Source: Chlorocebus sabaeus
Taxonomy: Eukaryota > Chordata > Mammalia > Primates > Cercopithecidae
Direction: 5' to 3'
DNA: 64,000 nucleotides
NCBI RefSeq assembly: GCF_047675955.1
Contig: NC_132927.1
Span: forward strand, 66,383,702-66,447,701
The position numbers were made by a program, and so were the translations under genes. The stretch's first letter is position 1. The number at the start of each line of letters is the position of its first letter. A model generated the notes under the pieces. The model was not told the DNA's origin. It saw only the letters and a program-made list of their open reading frames with translations, and made no database searches. Below are positions 10,401-21,455 of this stretch, piece after piece.

Positions 10401-10614
10401 TATTATTTCATGATTTAATAACAGAGCACATTTAATGTGTCCCACATTTATTTCATTGTTTAGTAACTGTGTTTTAATATGGCGGCTTTTGTAATTTTAT
10501 ATGTTTTATTTCATTCGTTAAAAATAAATTATTCTAAGACCAATACACTTCCCCAGACTGCTGAAGGCTCCGGTTAGCAGAAAACAGGAATTGAGAACCA
10601 GACCAAGGTTAGGC

Positions 10615-11078
10615 TGGTTTTGAATGAAGGGAAAAAGGGAACCTGCCACTGCCTCCATCCCTGCTTCTCCTGATAGGGCATTCATCCACTTGTAGTTGTT
10701 TGAAAACAGACTTGAAACACTCTCGTTGCTCAATCACTGTGCATAATCTCAGCTGTTTGTGATGATTCAGAAACCATTTCAGGATGTTGCCAGGTGCTGA
10801 GGGTCATCATTGGCAGCATAATTTACCACAGTCCCTTAGAGCAGTAAGGGAAGAAGGACATTTGGAAATGTCCTATTTATAGAGTACCCTTTGTACAGTG
10901 TAGGAGACTTTGTTCAGAGTTCCTGCCCTGCTCCTTTGTCTCTGCCTTCTCAGCTAGTGATGATGTCCTTCTGGTGCTTAGCCCACCACCTACCCTGTGG
11001 TTTCAGCATGCCATGTGTACTTGGCTGTAAATGCTGATTTTGGAATATGTAATATTGCTTCATGGTGATTCAATGCTA
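10615..11078. other. Unique sequence with a small perfect palindrome
   Basis: No gene or repeat recognised. 10855-10874 reads aggacattt-gg-aaatgtcct, a 9-bp perfect inverted repeat with a 2-base loop. Nothing around it suggests a function. Confidence 0.4.
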
Positions 11079-11095
11079 CTTCTTGCTTAAGTTTA

Positions 11096-11331
11096 CTTAT
11101 TTATTTATTTTATTTTTATTTTTTTATTTTTTGAGACAGAGTCTCGCTCTGTCACCCAGGCTGGAGTGCAGTGGTGTGATCTCAGCTCACTGCAACCTCC
11201 ACCTCCTGGGTTCAAGTGGTTCTTACAGCTCAGCCTCCCGGGTAACTGGGATTACAGGTGTGTTGCCACCATGCCTGGCTAATTTTTGTATTTTTAGTAG
11301 AGACAGGGTTTCACCATGTTGCCCAGGCTGG
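11096..11331 (-). mobile_element. 5'-truncated Alu with a perfect 17-bp TSD
   Basis: Antisense Alu with a TTTA-rich tail that stops inside the left arm at 'gcccaggctgg'. cttcttgcttaagttta flanks it exactly (11079-11095 and 11332-11348), so the truncation occurred during insertion. Confidence 0.95.
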
Positions 11332-11348
11332 CTTCTTGCTTAAGTTTA

Positions 11349-11805
11349 AATTAGAAATTGCCACTGGCCTTGGACCAAAGGCAACACACTTTATTAGGTC
11401 CACAGATGTTGATGAGTTGGTAAATGTTTAACAACAAGCTTAAAAAAAAAAAAAAGAAAGAAAGCTCTGATTCATAGCATTTGCCTATTTCTGTGGTGTA
11501 AATATTCCCACAATGGCTGATTTCAAGCCACTAAAGTGAAGTCCCTGAAGGCAGAAGGCAGAATAAAGAAGTGGGCACAGTCAGTTCTCAGGTGCCTTTC
11601 CCAGCCACCTCCACCTCACTGCTGTGAACCTCAGAGTGCTTGAGAAAACCTGAATTCTCTGTCAACTTTTCAATGTCAGATTTCCCAGTCAAAATATAGA
11701 TTTCTGATTTCTCTTGGGAAAATGAAAAATCTGGCAATGTCAGGCCCACGTTCCTCTGTGCCAGCCATTCACTGAAGAGGAGCTACAGATGATCCTTTTG
11801 GGGAA
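11349..11805. other. Unique sequence
   Basis: Sequence left of the MaLR provirus. No repeat or gene recognised, apart from an A-run near 11441-11454. Confidence 0.4.
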
Positions 11806-12178
11806 TGATATGGTTTGGCTCTGACCCCACCCAAATCTCATCTTGAATTGTAACTCCTACAGTTTCCATGTGTCATGGAAGGAACCTGGTGGGAGGTGAT
11901 TGAATTATGGGGTTGAGTCTTTCCTGCGCCGTTCTCATGATAGAGAATGAGTCTCATGAGATCTGATGGTTTCAAAAACAGGGGTTTCCCTACACAAGCT
12001 CTGTTTGCCTGCTGGCATCCATGTAAGATGTGACTTGCTCCTCCTTGTCTTCTGCCATGATTGTAAGGCCCCCCCGCACTGCCCCAGCCATGTGGAACGT
12101 AAGTCCATTAAACCTCTTTTTCTTCTCTTTTCAGTCTTGGATATGTATTTATCAGCAACGTGGAAACAGACTAATAGA
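11806..12178 (+). repeat. 5' LTR of the MaLR provirus
   Basis: 373 bp, from TGatatggtttggctc to ctaatagA. Contains the characteristic 'catgagatctgatggttt' and 'ggaacgtaagtccattaaac' segments, the latter upstream of the RNA 3' end region. Confidence 0.9.
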
Positions 12179-13748
12179 GTAAATTAGTACCAGTAGAGTG
12201 GGGCGTTGCTGAAAAGGTACTTGAAAATGTGGAAATGACCTTGGAACTGGGTAACAGGCAGAGGTTGGAACAGCTTGGAGGGCTCAGAAAAAGACAGGAA
12301 AATGTGGGAAAGTTTGGAACTTCCTAGAGACTTGTTGAATGGCTTGGACAAAAATGCTGATAGTGATATGAACAATAAGGTCCAGGCTGAGGTGGTCTCA
12401 GACAGAGATGAGAAACTTGTTGGGAACTAGATCAAAAGTGACTCTGGTTATGTTTTAGAAAAGAGACTCAAGGCATTTTGCCCCTGCCCTAGAGATTTGT
12501 GAAACTTTGAACTTGAGAGAGATGATTTAGGGTATTTGGCAGAAGAAATCTCTACGCAACAAGGCATTCAAGAGGTACTATTAAAGGTGCTGCTAAAGGC
12601 ATTCAGTTTTATAAGGGAAATAGAGCATAAAGTTTGGAAAATTTGCAGCCTGACAATATGATAGAAAAGAAAATCCCATCTTCTGAGGAGAAATTCAAGC
12701 TGGCTGTGGAAATTGGCCTAAGTAACAAGGAGCCAAATGTTAATCCCCAAGACAATGGGGAAAATATCTCCAGGGCATGTCAGAGGTCTTCGCAGTAGCC
12801 CCTCCCATCACAGGCCTGGAGGCCTAAGAAAATAATGGTTTTGTGGGCCAGGCCCAGGGTCCCCGTGCTGTGTGCAGTCTAGGGATTTGATGTCCTGTGT
12901 CCTAGCCAATCCAGCCATAACTAAAAGGGGCCAAGGTACAGCTCAGGCTGTGGCTTCAGAGGGTGGAAGCCCCAAGCCTTGGTAGATTCCATGTAGTGTT
13001 GAGCCTGCAGGTGCACAGAAGTCAAGAATTGAGGTTTGGGAACTTCTGCCTAGATTTTAGAGGATATATGGAAATGCCTGGATGTCCAGGCAGAAGTTTG
13101 CTTGAAGGGGTGGGGCTCTCATGGAGAACCTCTGCTAGGTTAGCAAGGAAGGGAAATGTGGGGTTGGAGCCCCTACAAAGAGTCCCTATTGGGGCACCAC
13201 CTAGCAGAGCTGTGAGAAGAGAGCCACTGTCCTCCAGACCCCAGAATGGTCAATCCACCAACAGCTTGCACCATGTGCCTGGAGAAGCCACAGAAAATAC
13301 CAGCCATTAAAGCAGCCAGGAGGGAGGCTGTGTCCCGCAAAGCCATGGGACAGAGCTGCCCAAGATCATGGGAACCCACCTCTTGCATCAGCATGACCTG
13401 GATGCAAGACATGGAGTCAAAGGAGATCATTTTGGAGCTCTAAGATTGGACTGCCCGGCTGGATTTCAGACTTGTCTGGAGCCTGTAGCCCCTTTGTTTT
13501 GGCCACTTTCTCCCATTTGAAGTGGGAATACCCAATGCCTGAACCCCCATTGTATTTAGGAAGTAACTAACTTGCTTTTGATTTTACAGGCTTATAGGCA
13601 GAAGGGACTTGCCTTGTCTGAGATGAGACGTTGGACTGTAGACCTTTGAGTTACTGCTGAAATGAGTTAAGATTTTGGGGGACTGTTGGCAAGGCATGAT
13701 TGGTTTTGAAATGTGAGAACATGAGATTTGAGAGGGGCCAGGGTGGAA
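12179..13748 (+). mobile_element. MaLR internal region (THE1/MST-int)
   Basis: Begins gtaaattagtaccagtagag just after the LTR, continues with 'cttggaactgggtaacagg', and ends in the purine-rich stretch 'gagaggggccagggtggaa' that precedes the 3' LTR. No gag, pol or env coding frame is seen. Confidence 0.85.
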
Positions 13749-14133
13749 TGATATGGTTTGGCTGTGTCCCCACCCAAATCTCCTCTTGAATTATAACTCC
13801 CACGATTCCCACGTGTCGTGGGAGGAACCCAGTGGGAGGTAATTGAATCATGGGGTGGGTTTTCCCATGATGTTCTCATGATAGTGAATGAGTCTCATGA
13901 GATCTGGTGGTTTTAAAAACAGGAGTTTCCCTTTATAAGCTCTCTTTGCCTGCCGCCATCCATGTAAGGCATGACTTGCTCCTCCTTGCCGTCTGCTGTA
14001 ATTGTGAGGCCTTCCCAGCCATGTGGAACTATAAGTCCATTAAAGCTCTATTTTTGGACTATAAGTCCATTAAAGTCCATTTTTGCCAGTCTCGGGTATG
14101 TCTTTATCAGCAGCATGAAAACAGACTAATAAT
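13749..14133 (+). repeat. 3' LTR of the MaLR provirus, with a small internal duplication
   Basis: 385 bp, 12 longer than its partner. A segment containing actataagtccattaaag occurs twice (about 14027-14044 and 14059-14076), separated by ctctatttttgg. The 5' LTR has the segment once, so the duplication arose after integration. Confidence 0.9.
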
Positions 14134-14138
14134 GGGGA

Positions 14139-15082
14139 GCTCAGTGCTTCTGGTCCCACCCGCCTAGGCTGACTGCCACCTGCCATTCATCTCTGTGTTT
14201 GACCTCTTTCCTGTCCCTTGGCTCAAGTGCCGAGGTTCCTCTTATCTCTGAGATATTTGAACCAAGTGATCTTATCACCTAGATTTTTAATCAGAATCCC
14301 AAGAAAGAGTTAGAGGGCCCCACATGATATTATTTTTTTAAATTGTATCCAGTTTGATCATGGAGCAGTCAAAGTTTTCCTGATGGGGTACATGGAGATT
14401 TTATTCCATTCTTGTTGATTTCCCTCTGGGTGTCCCAAATCAGTAGACTCAAGAGCTTTTCCACTTAGGATATTTAATTACTGAGAATCGAACCAGTAAA
14501 GAATGAACTCTATGGCTGGCTAAAGGTTTTCCTATGGGAAATTAAGACCCACTAACTGGAAACGGTGAAAAGTGACAAGTTCAGAGGAAACTCAGTACAG
14601 TCATTAAAAATGTATCAAGTCCTATACAGTAGGCAGTTGACGCAGCACAGTCAAAGAAAAATAGCATCTGTAAGGTCTTGTTGGATATCATCCATGTTGA
14701 TTTTGGATAATGCCCAAAAGCCTATTTCTGGGGGGAAGACTGCTCTTAAACCTGGAATGCAGAACACTAGGCATGCCAGAGGCCTCATTATTTATGAGTT
14801 CCATGCAGACAGTGATGCATGGAGGGTAAAAGACATGCCAATACCCTGTTCTCGGTGGGGTAGAGTGCTCCTGCAGGTGATTTAGGAAGTGAGGTTTGAA
14901 ACAGAGTCTATGGGGAGAGTCCTGGAGTTACCAGTGCTGCCTGAGGAGAAAGAGAAGACCATCAGAAAAGCAGTGGTAGCTGTGTTAAGAATTGCATTAT
15001 TATGTACTTACCTAAACATTGGCAAGGATGCTGTTATTTAAGAATAAAATCAATTTCATTTTGGGAAAGAGAGCTCTATTCC
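14139..15082. other. Unique or unclassified sequence
   Basis: No repeat or gene recognised. A 106-codon frame (14565-14885) has no known domain. Confidence 0.4.
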
Positions 15083-15384
15083 TTTTTTTTTTTTTTTTTT
15101 TTTTTGAGACAGAGTCTCACTCTGTTGCACTCTGGAATGCAGTGGCACGATCTTGGCTCACTGCAAGCTCCACCTCCTGGGTTCATGCCATTCTCCTGCC
15201 TTAGCCTCCTGAGTAGCTGGGACTACAGGCGCCTGCCACCACACCTGGCTAATTTTTTGTATTTTTAATAGATACGGGGTTTCACCATGTTAGCCAGGAT
15301 GGTCTCGATCTCCTGACCTCGTGATCTGCCCACCTCGGCCTCCCAAAGTGCTGGGATTATAGGAGTGACCCACTGCGCCCAACT
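15083..15384 (-). mobile_element. AluY, full length
   Basis: Antisense, with AluY marks 'gcaagctccacctcctggg', 'catgccattctcctgcc' and 'ctcctgacctcgtgatctgcc'. Flanks gagctctattc and gagctccattc form the TSD. Confidence 0.92.
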
Positions 15385-15811
15385 GGGAGCTCCATTCTTA
15401 AATGACACTTTTTGCAGACATTAACCTTGCAAAACATTTTTAATGATTCCTCTGTGAACAACTCCATGTTGATCGGGAGGCAGAGAGAAACCCACTGCTA
15501 AAACACATCCATCCATGCAGGTTTTTCTTTCTAAAAATTGATATTCAATGAAAAGAGGAGAGGCTTTGTCATGGGGAAAATGTAGGTTATGAAACACAGA
15601 TACACTAAGGGCACAGTTAAAAAGAAGGAACAACACTGAGGTTTGCAGGCAAGAGATAAGGAAACATGGAGGACAGAGGTCAAAGGGAGCATTTTGGAGG
15701 AGCAGGAAAGCCCTCTAGTGATTAACAGGGTGGGTGGGATCAAAAGATACAGAAGACCAGCTTTTCAGAATTGAGTGTTTTTATTTCTCTGCTTTTAAAG
15801 AAACATCACAA
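15385..15811. other. Unique sequence
   Basis: No repeat or coding signal recognised. Confidence 0.4.
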
Positions 15812-16086
15812 GGCCAGGCTTGGTGGCTAATGCCTGTAATCCCAACGCTTTGGGAGGCCAAGGCGGGAGGTGTTTGAGACCAGCCTGGGCAACATAGCGA
15901 GACGCCATCCCTGCAAAAACTAAACAATTAGCTGGGCGTGATGGTGCATGCCTGTAGTCCCAGCTACTCAGGAGGCTGAAATGGGAGGTTTGCTTGAGCC
16001 CAGGAAGTCGAGGCTGCAGTGAGCCATGATCACACCACTGCACTCTAGCCTGGGTGACAGAGTGAGACCCTGTCTTAAAAAAAAAA
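15812..16086 (+). mobile_element. AluJ-like element
   Basis: Sense Alu with old-subfamily wording ('cagcctgggcaacatagcg', 'tgcttgagcccaggaag') and a short deletion in the left arm. Flanks aaacatcaca and aaagcatcatg are a plausible TSD. Confidence 0.9.
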
Positions 16087-16219
16087 GCATCATGATACTC
16101 AGAAACAGGCAAGGGAGACTAAACACCCACCATTTATTAGACCCTTAATTTGCAGTAGATGCTAAGCTTCCTCTGGGTATGGGGCAGACACTCTAAATAG
16201 GGGTACCAATTCCAGTAAT

Positions 16220-16405
16220 TAAATGTGTTGAGCCAGGCACTGTACTAAGTGCTAATGTAAGTGCATCATCTCATTGGATCCTCACAACAACACTCCATGT
16301 GAGATGAGGAAACTGAGACAGGAAATTTGCTCCTCACTGCACAGCCAGCAGAAAGAGAGGCAGATCCGCCTGGCTTCAGGGCCCACGCTCCTTCTAGATG
16401 TCTGT
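16220..16405 (+). mobile_element. MIR
   Basis: Well-preserved: 'agccaggcactgtactaag', 'atcctcacaacaacactcc' and 'gatgaggaaactgagacagg' in the right order. Confidence 0.9.
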
Positions 16406-16439
16406 GTCACCTTCAAAGCCTCAGATTGTATTGTGAACT

Positions 16440-17538
16440 AATTAACTAGTTGAGCAGAACGTTCCCCAAACACATGGTGTAGAATTGCTATTGTTCTCCC
16501 AGCACTGATGAAGAAAATTAACTTGCAATAATATCTGTTGGAGATGGAGTCAGTCCCATTTCCACTTGATTTTATTCTTCCTTGATAGTTTTCTGAATAA
16601 AAGCCTGTTACTATTGCCCTAATTTCTCTTTGCCACCTCTACATTTTAAACAAATCTAGGGCAAGTCAGGAAGCAGGATGGATGCTTTTGATGCTATATT
16701 CCGAGGCACCCCTGGTCCTCCCCAGCGTGCCCAGCCTAAATTAGATGAAGTGGAAATGTTGCGAAAGGGCTGAAGGGGCCCCCATGGAGAGCAGATCGTG
16801 GTTGGGGTTATTTGAGGTTTCCTGTGGAGATTCTCTGTCTCCCATTCACTTGCAGAGAACATTATGGGCCGTCTCAGTTCTATAGGGATAGCCATCCTTC
16901 CCGAGCATTGTAAAGTTTCCTTATTCGTGGGTGGAGATTTATGTCAAATCCTCATTCCTGGAACTCTGGAATACAGTCTTAAGTCTTTCTTGATATTTGG
17001 ATTACCTTGAATGTGCTTATTGCCTTGAATGGGATTTGTTTTAATGGGATTTACGGAGGGTGCCATTTTCCACCTCTGGCCTCTTTCTCTCATGACATCA
17101 GATCTCTTAACTTCTGCTTGAGCTTTCACTCCGTGGAGAATGGTGAGACCGACATCTCTGAGGTCGTGTTGTCTGCATGGAACCAGGAGCTACTTGTCTG
17201 TCTCTATCTCATTCCCCTGTGCGTGTCTGTACCTTGCACAGGGCTGGCATGCCATAGGCCTCAGTAAATATTTCCTGAGTAGATGAATCAATGGAAACTA
17301 CATCCCATATGCTTTGACTGTAATGTACTTGCATTGTCTCCACTGAATGAGAACCAGGTATTCACATGACCTCCCAAAGTAATTGTTTCTTCTGACAGCC
17401 AGAAGTACCATGAGCCAACCATAACACTTGTCTAGTGTTTGTTCAACTGAATTTTCACCAGTGAGGCAAATACAAAGGGCTTGATTCTCATAATGAAACT
17501 GATTCTATTTCTTGTAATCTATGAGTCAACATCAGAGT
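16440..17538. other. Mostly unique sequence
   Basis: No gene recognised. 17240-17290 ('cctcagtaaatatttcctgag') may be a LINE2 or MIR end. Frames at 16656-17267 have no known domain. Confidence 0.4.
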
Positions 17539-17667
17539 ATGGAGTACTTGCTTAACTTGCTTCCTCTTCCTGTGGCTAAAACAGATCAAGTCCTAGCTCA
17601 CATCAACTCAAGTCCTAGCTCCAGTCAGCTCAAAGGAGACAAGACTCAGTCCACATTTCAGGGGCAG
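17539..17667 (+). repeat. 129-bp dispersed duplication, copy A
   Basis: Matches 18786-18914 at 119 of 129 positions (about 92%) with no gap. Within each copy the phrase caagtcctagctc occurs twice, 25 bases apart. Sequence on both sides of the two copies does not match. Both copies have an open frame starting MEYLLNLLPL, but nine of the ten differences change the amino acid, which argues against coding. Confidence 0.9.
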
Positions 17668-17731
17668 CACAGCACCACTGGGTTTATTTGGCACCTTGGG
17701 GTTGATGGTCTTCATAATCAGGGACTTTTCT

Positions 17732-18052
17732 TTTTCTTTTTTCTTTTCTTTTTTTTTTTTTTTTTTTTGAGACAGAGTCTCGCTCTGTTGCCCAGGCTGG
17801 AGTGCAGTGGCACGATCTCAGCTCACTGCAAGCTCCACCTCCCGGGTTCAGGCCATTCTCCTGCCTAAGCCTCCCGAGTAGCTGGGACTACAGGCGCCCG
17901 CCACCACGCCCAGCTAATTTTTTGTATTTTTAGTAGAGACAGGGTTTCACTGTGTCAGCCAGGGTGGTCTCGATCTCCTGACCTCATGATCCACCTGCCT
18001 CAGCCTCCCAAAGTGCTGCTGGGATTACAGGCAGGAGCCACTGTGCCCGGCC
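17732..18052 (-). mobile_element. AluY-like, full length
   Basis: Antisense, with 'gcaagctccacctcccggg' and 'ctcctgacctcatgatccacc'. Perfect TSD cagggacttttct at 17719-17731 and 18056-18068. Confidence 0.95.
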
Positions 18053-18068
18053 TACCAGGGACTTTTCT

Positions 18069-18391
18069 AAGAATTAAAGTTTTGTCTAGAATTGTGTTTG
18101 TCCCAAATTGTTTTTATCTTAACCATTTTGGTGAACGCATTTAAAATAAATGGATTACGTGTTACCCCGCCTCTTCAGAAAATGTGTGCCAAATATAATT
18201 TAAGCCCTTTTGGATGTTTGAAGTTCATCTTTATGGGCAGAGAATCACAGCGTTTCTGTCAAAAAAGGCAACACCATCAAGGAACCACTGCGGCTAGCTT
18301 TATTTGTCCCTACATTAATCGGTGATATCTAGAGTCCTTTCTTTTCTCAGATGTCCCTTTGTGCTGAGATCAAGTGGCTCTTTCTAACAGG
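18069..18391. other. Unique sequence
   Basis: Lies between the Alu and a MER5-like segment. No gene recognised. Confidence 0.4.
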
Positions 18392-18548
18392 GGTGCACAG
18401 CACGATCTCCTAGGAAACTAAAAAAAAATGTATAACTGCCTCGATTACTTGACTGAGCTTTTGATTCAGTAGCTCTGAGGTAGAGCCTTGGTAGCGCCAT
18501 TTGAAACAAACACCAAAACTTCCTAAAGCGATTCTGATTTTTGCTCTT
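18392..18548 (+). mobile_element. Probable MER5-type hAT fragment
   Basis: The order 'cctaggaaactaaaaa', 'ttttgattcagtagctctgag' and 'cttcctaaagcgattctga' follows MER5A (lesion, dattcagtag core, end), but divergence is high. Confidence 0.45.
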
Positions 18549-18785
18549 CCTTGAGACTCAGTGTTACAGTTAACATATCTTCTGCTGCTTCTAATCAGCT
18601 ATCTTATTTTTTTTCCAGATGTGTTTGGGTGAAGACCCCAGAAGGGCCTCTTTTTTCTTTTTTCCGAGTAAGTTAGAGCATTATTCTCAAACTTGTTCAG
18701 ATGGTCTAAGAGTGGAAAAACTTAAGCTGGTTTTTTTCTATTCTCTCACTCAACAACGATCAACACAGAAGGCTTCTGTGACCAG

Positions 18786-18914
18786 ATGGAGTACTTGCTT
18801 AACTTGCTTCCTCTTCTTGGTGCTAAAACAGATCAAGTCCTAGCTCACGTCAACTCAAGTCCTAGCTCCAGTCGACTCGAAAGAGACAAGACTCAGTCCA
18901 CTCTTCAGGGGCAG
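18786..18914 (+). repeat. 129-bp dispersed duplication, copy B
   Basis: Partner of 17539-17667, 1,247 bp away in the same orientation and of equal length. It does not resemble a repeat family I know. Confidence 0.9.
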
Positions 18915-18959
18915 GGTATTATCCTACATATCAAGCAAGCTGGTGTCCTCTGCAGCAAA

Positions 18960-19680
18960 CACCATCTGGATGTCTTCTAATTCAGTTCAATTCTGACACT
19001 ATCTATCTGGAGATAGAATCAGATCTCACAGGTCGAGGGCTCAGTCCCTAATCTGCCCCCCACCTTCAGGTCAATTGCAGGCTCCATGTTTGACCTGTGC
19101 TTCTGACTGACTGGCAGTAAATCAGGTCCCACAACTCCCTCCTTGGCTTTGCTTACTTTACTAGAGTGGCTCACAGAACTCAGGGAAACACTTCGGTTTA
19201 CTGGTTTACTATAGAGGATATTACAAAGGATACAGATGAAGAGATGCATAGGATAACACCTATAGGAAGAGGTGTGGAGTTTCCCAACCCTCTCTGGGGT
19301 GAGCCACCCTCCAGGAACGTCCATGTGTTCAGCTATCTGGAAGCTCTCCAAACCTTGTCCCTTTGGGTTTTTATAGAGATTTTATTATATAGATATGATT
19401 GATTAAACCATTGGCCATTGGTGATCAACTCAGCCTTCAGCTCCTCTCCCCTCCCCGGAGGTTGCAGTGTGAGGCTATAAGTCCCAACTGTCTAATCATG
19501 CCATGGTCTTTCTGGTGACCAGCCTCATTCTGAAACTAGCTAAGGGCTGCCAGTCAACAGTCAACTCATTAACATACAAAAAGACATCACATTAGAGAAT
19601 CTACAGATTTTAGGAGTTATACATCAGGAACCAGGGACAAAGACCAAATATGTATTTTACAATATCACAGACGGTGAGAT
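18960..19680. other. Unclassified LTR-like sequence
   Basis: Phrases such as 'gagtggctcacagaactcag', 'ttactggtttactatagagg' and 'ccattggccattggtgatc' are, to my recollection, part of an interspersed LTR family, but I cannot name it or place its ends. Frames at 19019-19402 are not supported as genes. Confidence 0.4.
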
Positions 19681-20368
19681 GTCTGAATTCTTAGTCATCT
19701 TTGCAAAATACAACAAGACATAATAAATTATTATCTTGTAAAAACTAGGAACAATTTTGTTAGCAGTATGTATGACCATGTTTTCTGTATTGTCTTAGTC
19801 AAGGCCCTTTTGCTTACAAATATTAGGAACTAACTTGAATCAGCTCAAGACAAATTATAGATTGTATTATAAGGATACATACAGGGGTAGTTCATGGAAC
19901 TGCAGGGCAGGAAGCAAATTTGAGACTTACAACAGTGCTAGGCCAGAAAGTGGAAAATCAGCAAGAATTGGTGGCCATTTTCTCAGGCTTTTATCTTTGC
20001 TTCTCTCTTTCTTTTGCTTTTGACTTCTACTTTCTGCTTCTTCCCATTCTTGGTTGCTGATGGCCACCCCTCAGCCCTGAGTTTTTGTCCCCTCAGTTGA
20101 AACAACTAACGATGACTGCCTACTGTTTCTTAATCCCAAGTTACCTTCCCGAGAGAATCTGATTGGCCAAATGTGGGGGTCAGGTGTTTATCCCTTGTCC
20201 AGTCAGGTGAATCTTGGGGACTTGGATCCAGCAGCACAAACATGGCTGCCTCAGTGAAGGGGAGCAGGAGATGAAACCCAAACCTTGTTTTCTGTATTTT
20301 GTTCCACCTCTTAGCATAAACCCTCCTTCCTATACACCCAGAGATGCCTCTGCCCAATAGAACCAGCT
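19681..20368. other. Unclassified, probably old repeat-derived
   Basis: 'aactaacttgaatcagctcaag' in part and 'gagagaatctgattggcc' resemble an old interspersed element. No named family or gene. Confidence 0.3.
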
Positions 20369-20807
20369 GTCTTAGTTCGTCTTGTGTTGCTATAACAGAA
20401 TACCTGAGCCTGGGTAATTTGTAAAGAAAAGAGGTTTCTTTAGTTCATAGTTCTGCAGGCTGGAAGTTCAAAGGCAGGACCCTGGCTTCTGGCAAGGGCT
20501 TCCCGAGCTGCACCTTAACAGGGTGGAGAAGGTTAAAGGGGAAGCAGACAGGCATGAACCCCGGGGGCATTCTGGCTTTATAACAGCCCACTGTCAAGGG
20601 AACTGATCCATTCCCATGGAAACTAATCCAGTCTCACCAAAGCGAGAACTCACTCAATGCCACAAGAATGACACCAAGCCATTCATGAGGGATCTGCCCC
20701 CATGACCCCAACACCTCCCTCTAGGCCCCACCTTCCACCACCACCACATTCGAGATCAAATTTCAGCATGAATTTTGGTGGGGACATATTCAAACCATAG
20801 CCAAACA
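20369..20807 (-). mobile_element. MaLR LTR (MST/MLT1 type), antisense
   Basis: Starts TGtcttagttcgtcttgtg and ends ccatagccaaaCA. Internal text 'aacagaatacctgagcctgg', 'ccattcatgagggatctgcc' and 'ggtggggacatattcaaacc' is the MaLR LTR read backwards. No matching second LTR nearby. Confidence 0.85.
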
Positions 20808-21136
20808 ATAGCACCAGCCGTCTCATTGATTGCCACAAGCTGTATTCCCCATCCCTGATGGGAGAATATTCAAAGTCCTGTTGAGCTGCAGCACACAGAG
20901 GCTCATGTTCCCCAGATATGAATGCTCACCAGCTGCCATTTGTAGACTAAGCAATCAGATTAAACCTGCACAACACGCCCAGTATACAATACTGGAAGAA
21001 AAACAAGACAATCACAATAAACCGTTCCTCTTTAGAGAAAAGAATAGGGTATAGGAACCCCTATGTATCTCTCATCCAGTTGTTAGCCATTAGCAATGAG
21101 TGTATAATGAGGGGCAGAGGAAGGGGAAATGGGACT
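20808..21136. other. Unique sequence
   Basis: No repeat or gene recognised. Confidence 0.4.
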
Positions 21137-21139
21137 CTT

Positions 21140-21438
21140 TTTTTTTCTTTTTTTGTTTTGAGACGGAGTCTCGCTCTGTCACCCAGGCTGGAGTGCAGTG
21201 GCGTGATCTCAGCTCACTGCAACCTCCATCTCCCAGGTTCATGCCATTTTCCTGCCTCAGCCTCCCAAGTAGCTGGGACTACAGGTGCCCACCACCACAT
21301 CTGGCTAATTTTTTGTATTTTTAGTAGAGATAGGGTTTCACCATGTTAACCAGGATGGTCTCCATCTCCTGACTTCATGATCTGCAGGTCTCAGCCTCCC
21401 AAAGTGCTGGGATTACAGGCATGAGCCGCCGCGCCCAG
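21140..21438 (-). mobile_element. Alu (AluY/Sc-like), full length
   Basis: Antisense. Flanks aaatgggactcttt and aaatgagactcttt are the TSD. Confidence 0.95.
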
Positions 21439-21455
21439 AAAAAATGAGACTCTTT

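Larger units (their letters stand above)
9900..10602 (+). mobile_element. hAT-Charlie-type DNA transposon, interrupted by (TA)n and FLAM
   Basis: The left end caggagttcttaagcgaggc and following 'catggatagaattcagagc' match the terminal region of a Charlie-type element (caggggttctta class). The right part runs 'aaataaattattctaag' and 'ccagactgctgaaggctcc' to a degenerate end near ggaattgagaacc. The middle is displaced by a TA repeat and a free left Alu monomer. No transposase frame. Confidence 0.65.
11806..14133 (+). mobile_element. Full-length MaLR provirus (THE1/MST type)
   Basis: Two LTRs in the same orientation flank about 1.57 kb of internal sequence, the normal size for this non-autonomous ERVL-related family. 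Flanks gggaa (11801-11805) and gggga (14134-14138) are consistent with a 5-bp TSD carrying one change. The LTRs differ clearly: about 15 differences in the first 110 bases by eye, which fits an insertion tens of millions of years old. The longest internal frame (12963-13310) has no recognised retroviral domain. No protein-coding capacity is expected or seen. Confidence 0.9.

Noticed and set aside
10855..10874. Perfect 9-bp palindrome as an operator or hairpin RNA
   Set aside because: Such a short palindrome is expected by chance in 64 kb and has no supporting context.
12963..13310. 115-codon frame inside the MaLR provirus
   Set aside because: Lies in the non-coding interior of a non-autonomous element; no retroviral domain seen.
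17521..18980. Shared peptide MEYLLNLLPL in two frames as evidence of a gene family
   Set aside because: It reflects the 129-bp DNA duplication; nine of ten differences are non-synonymous and the frames run into Alu or unique DNA.
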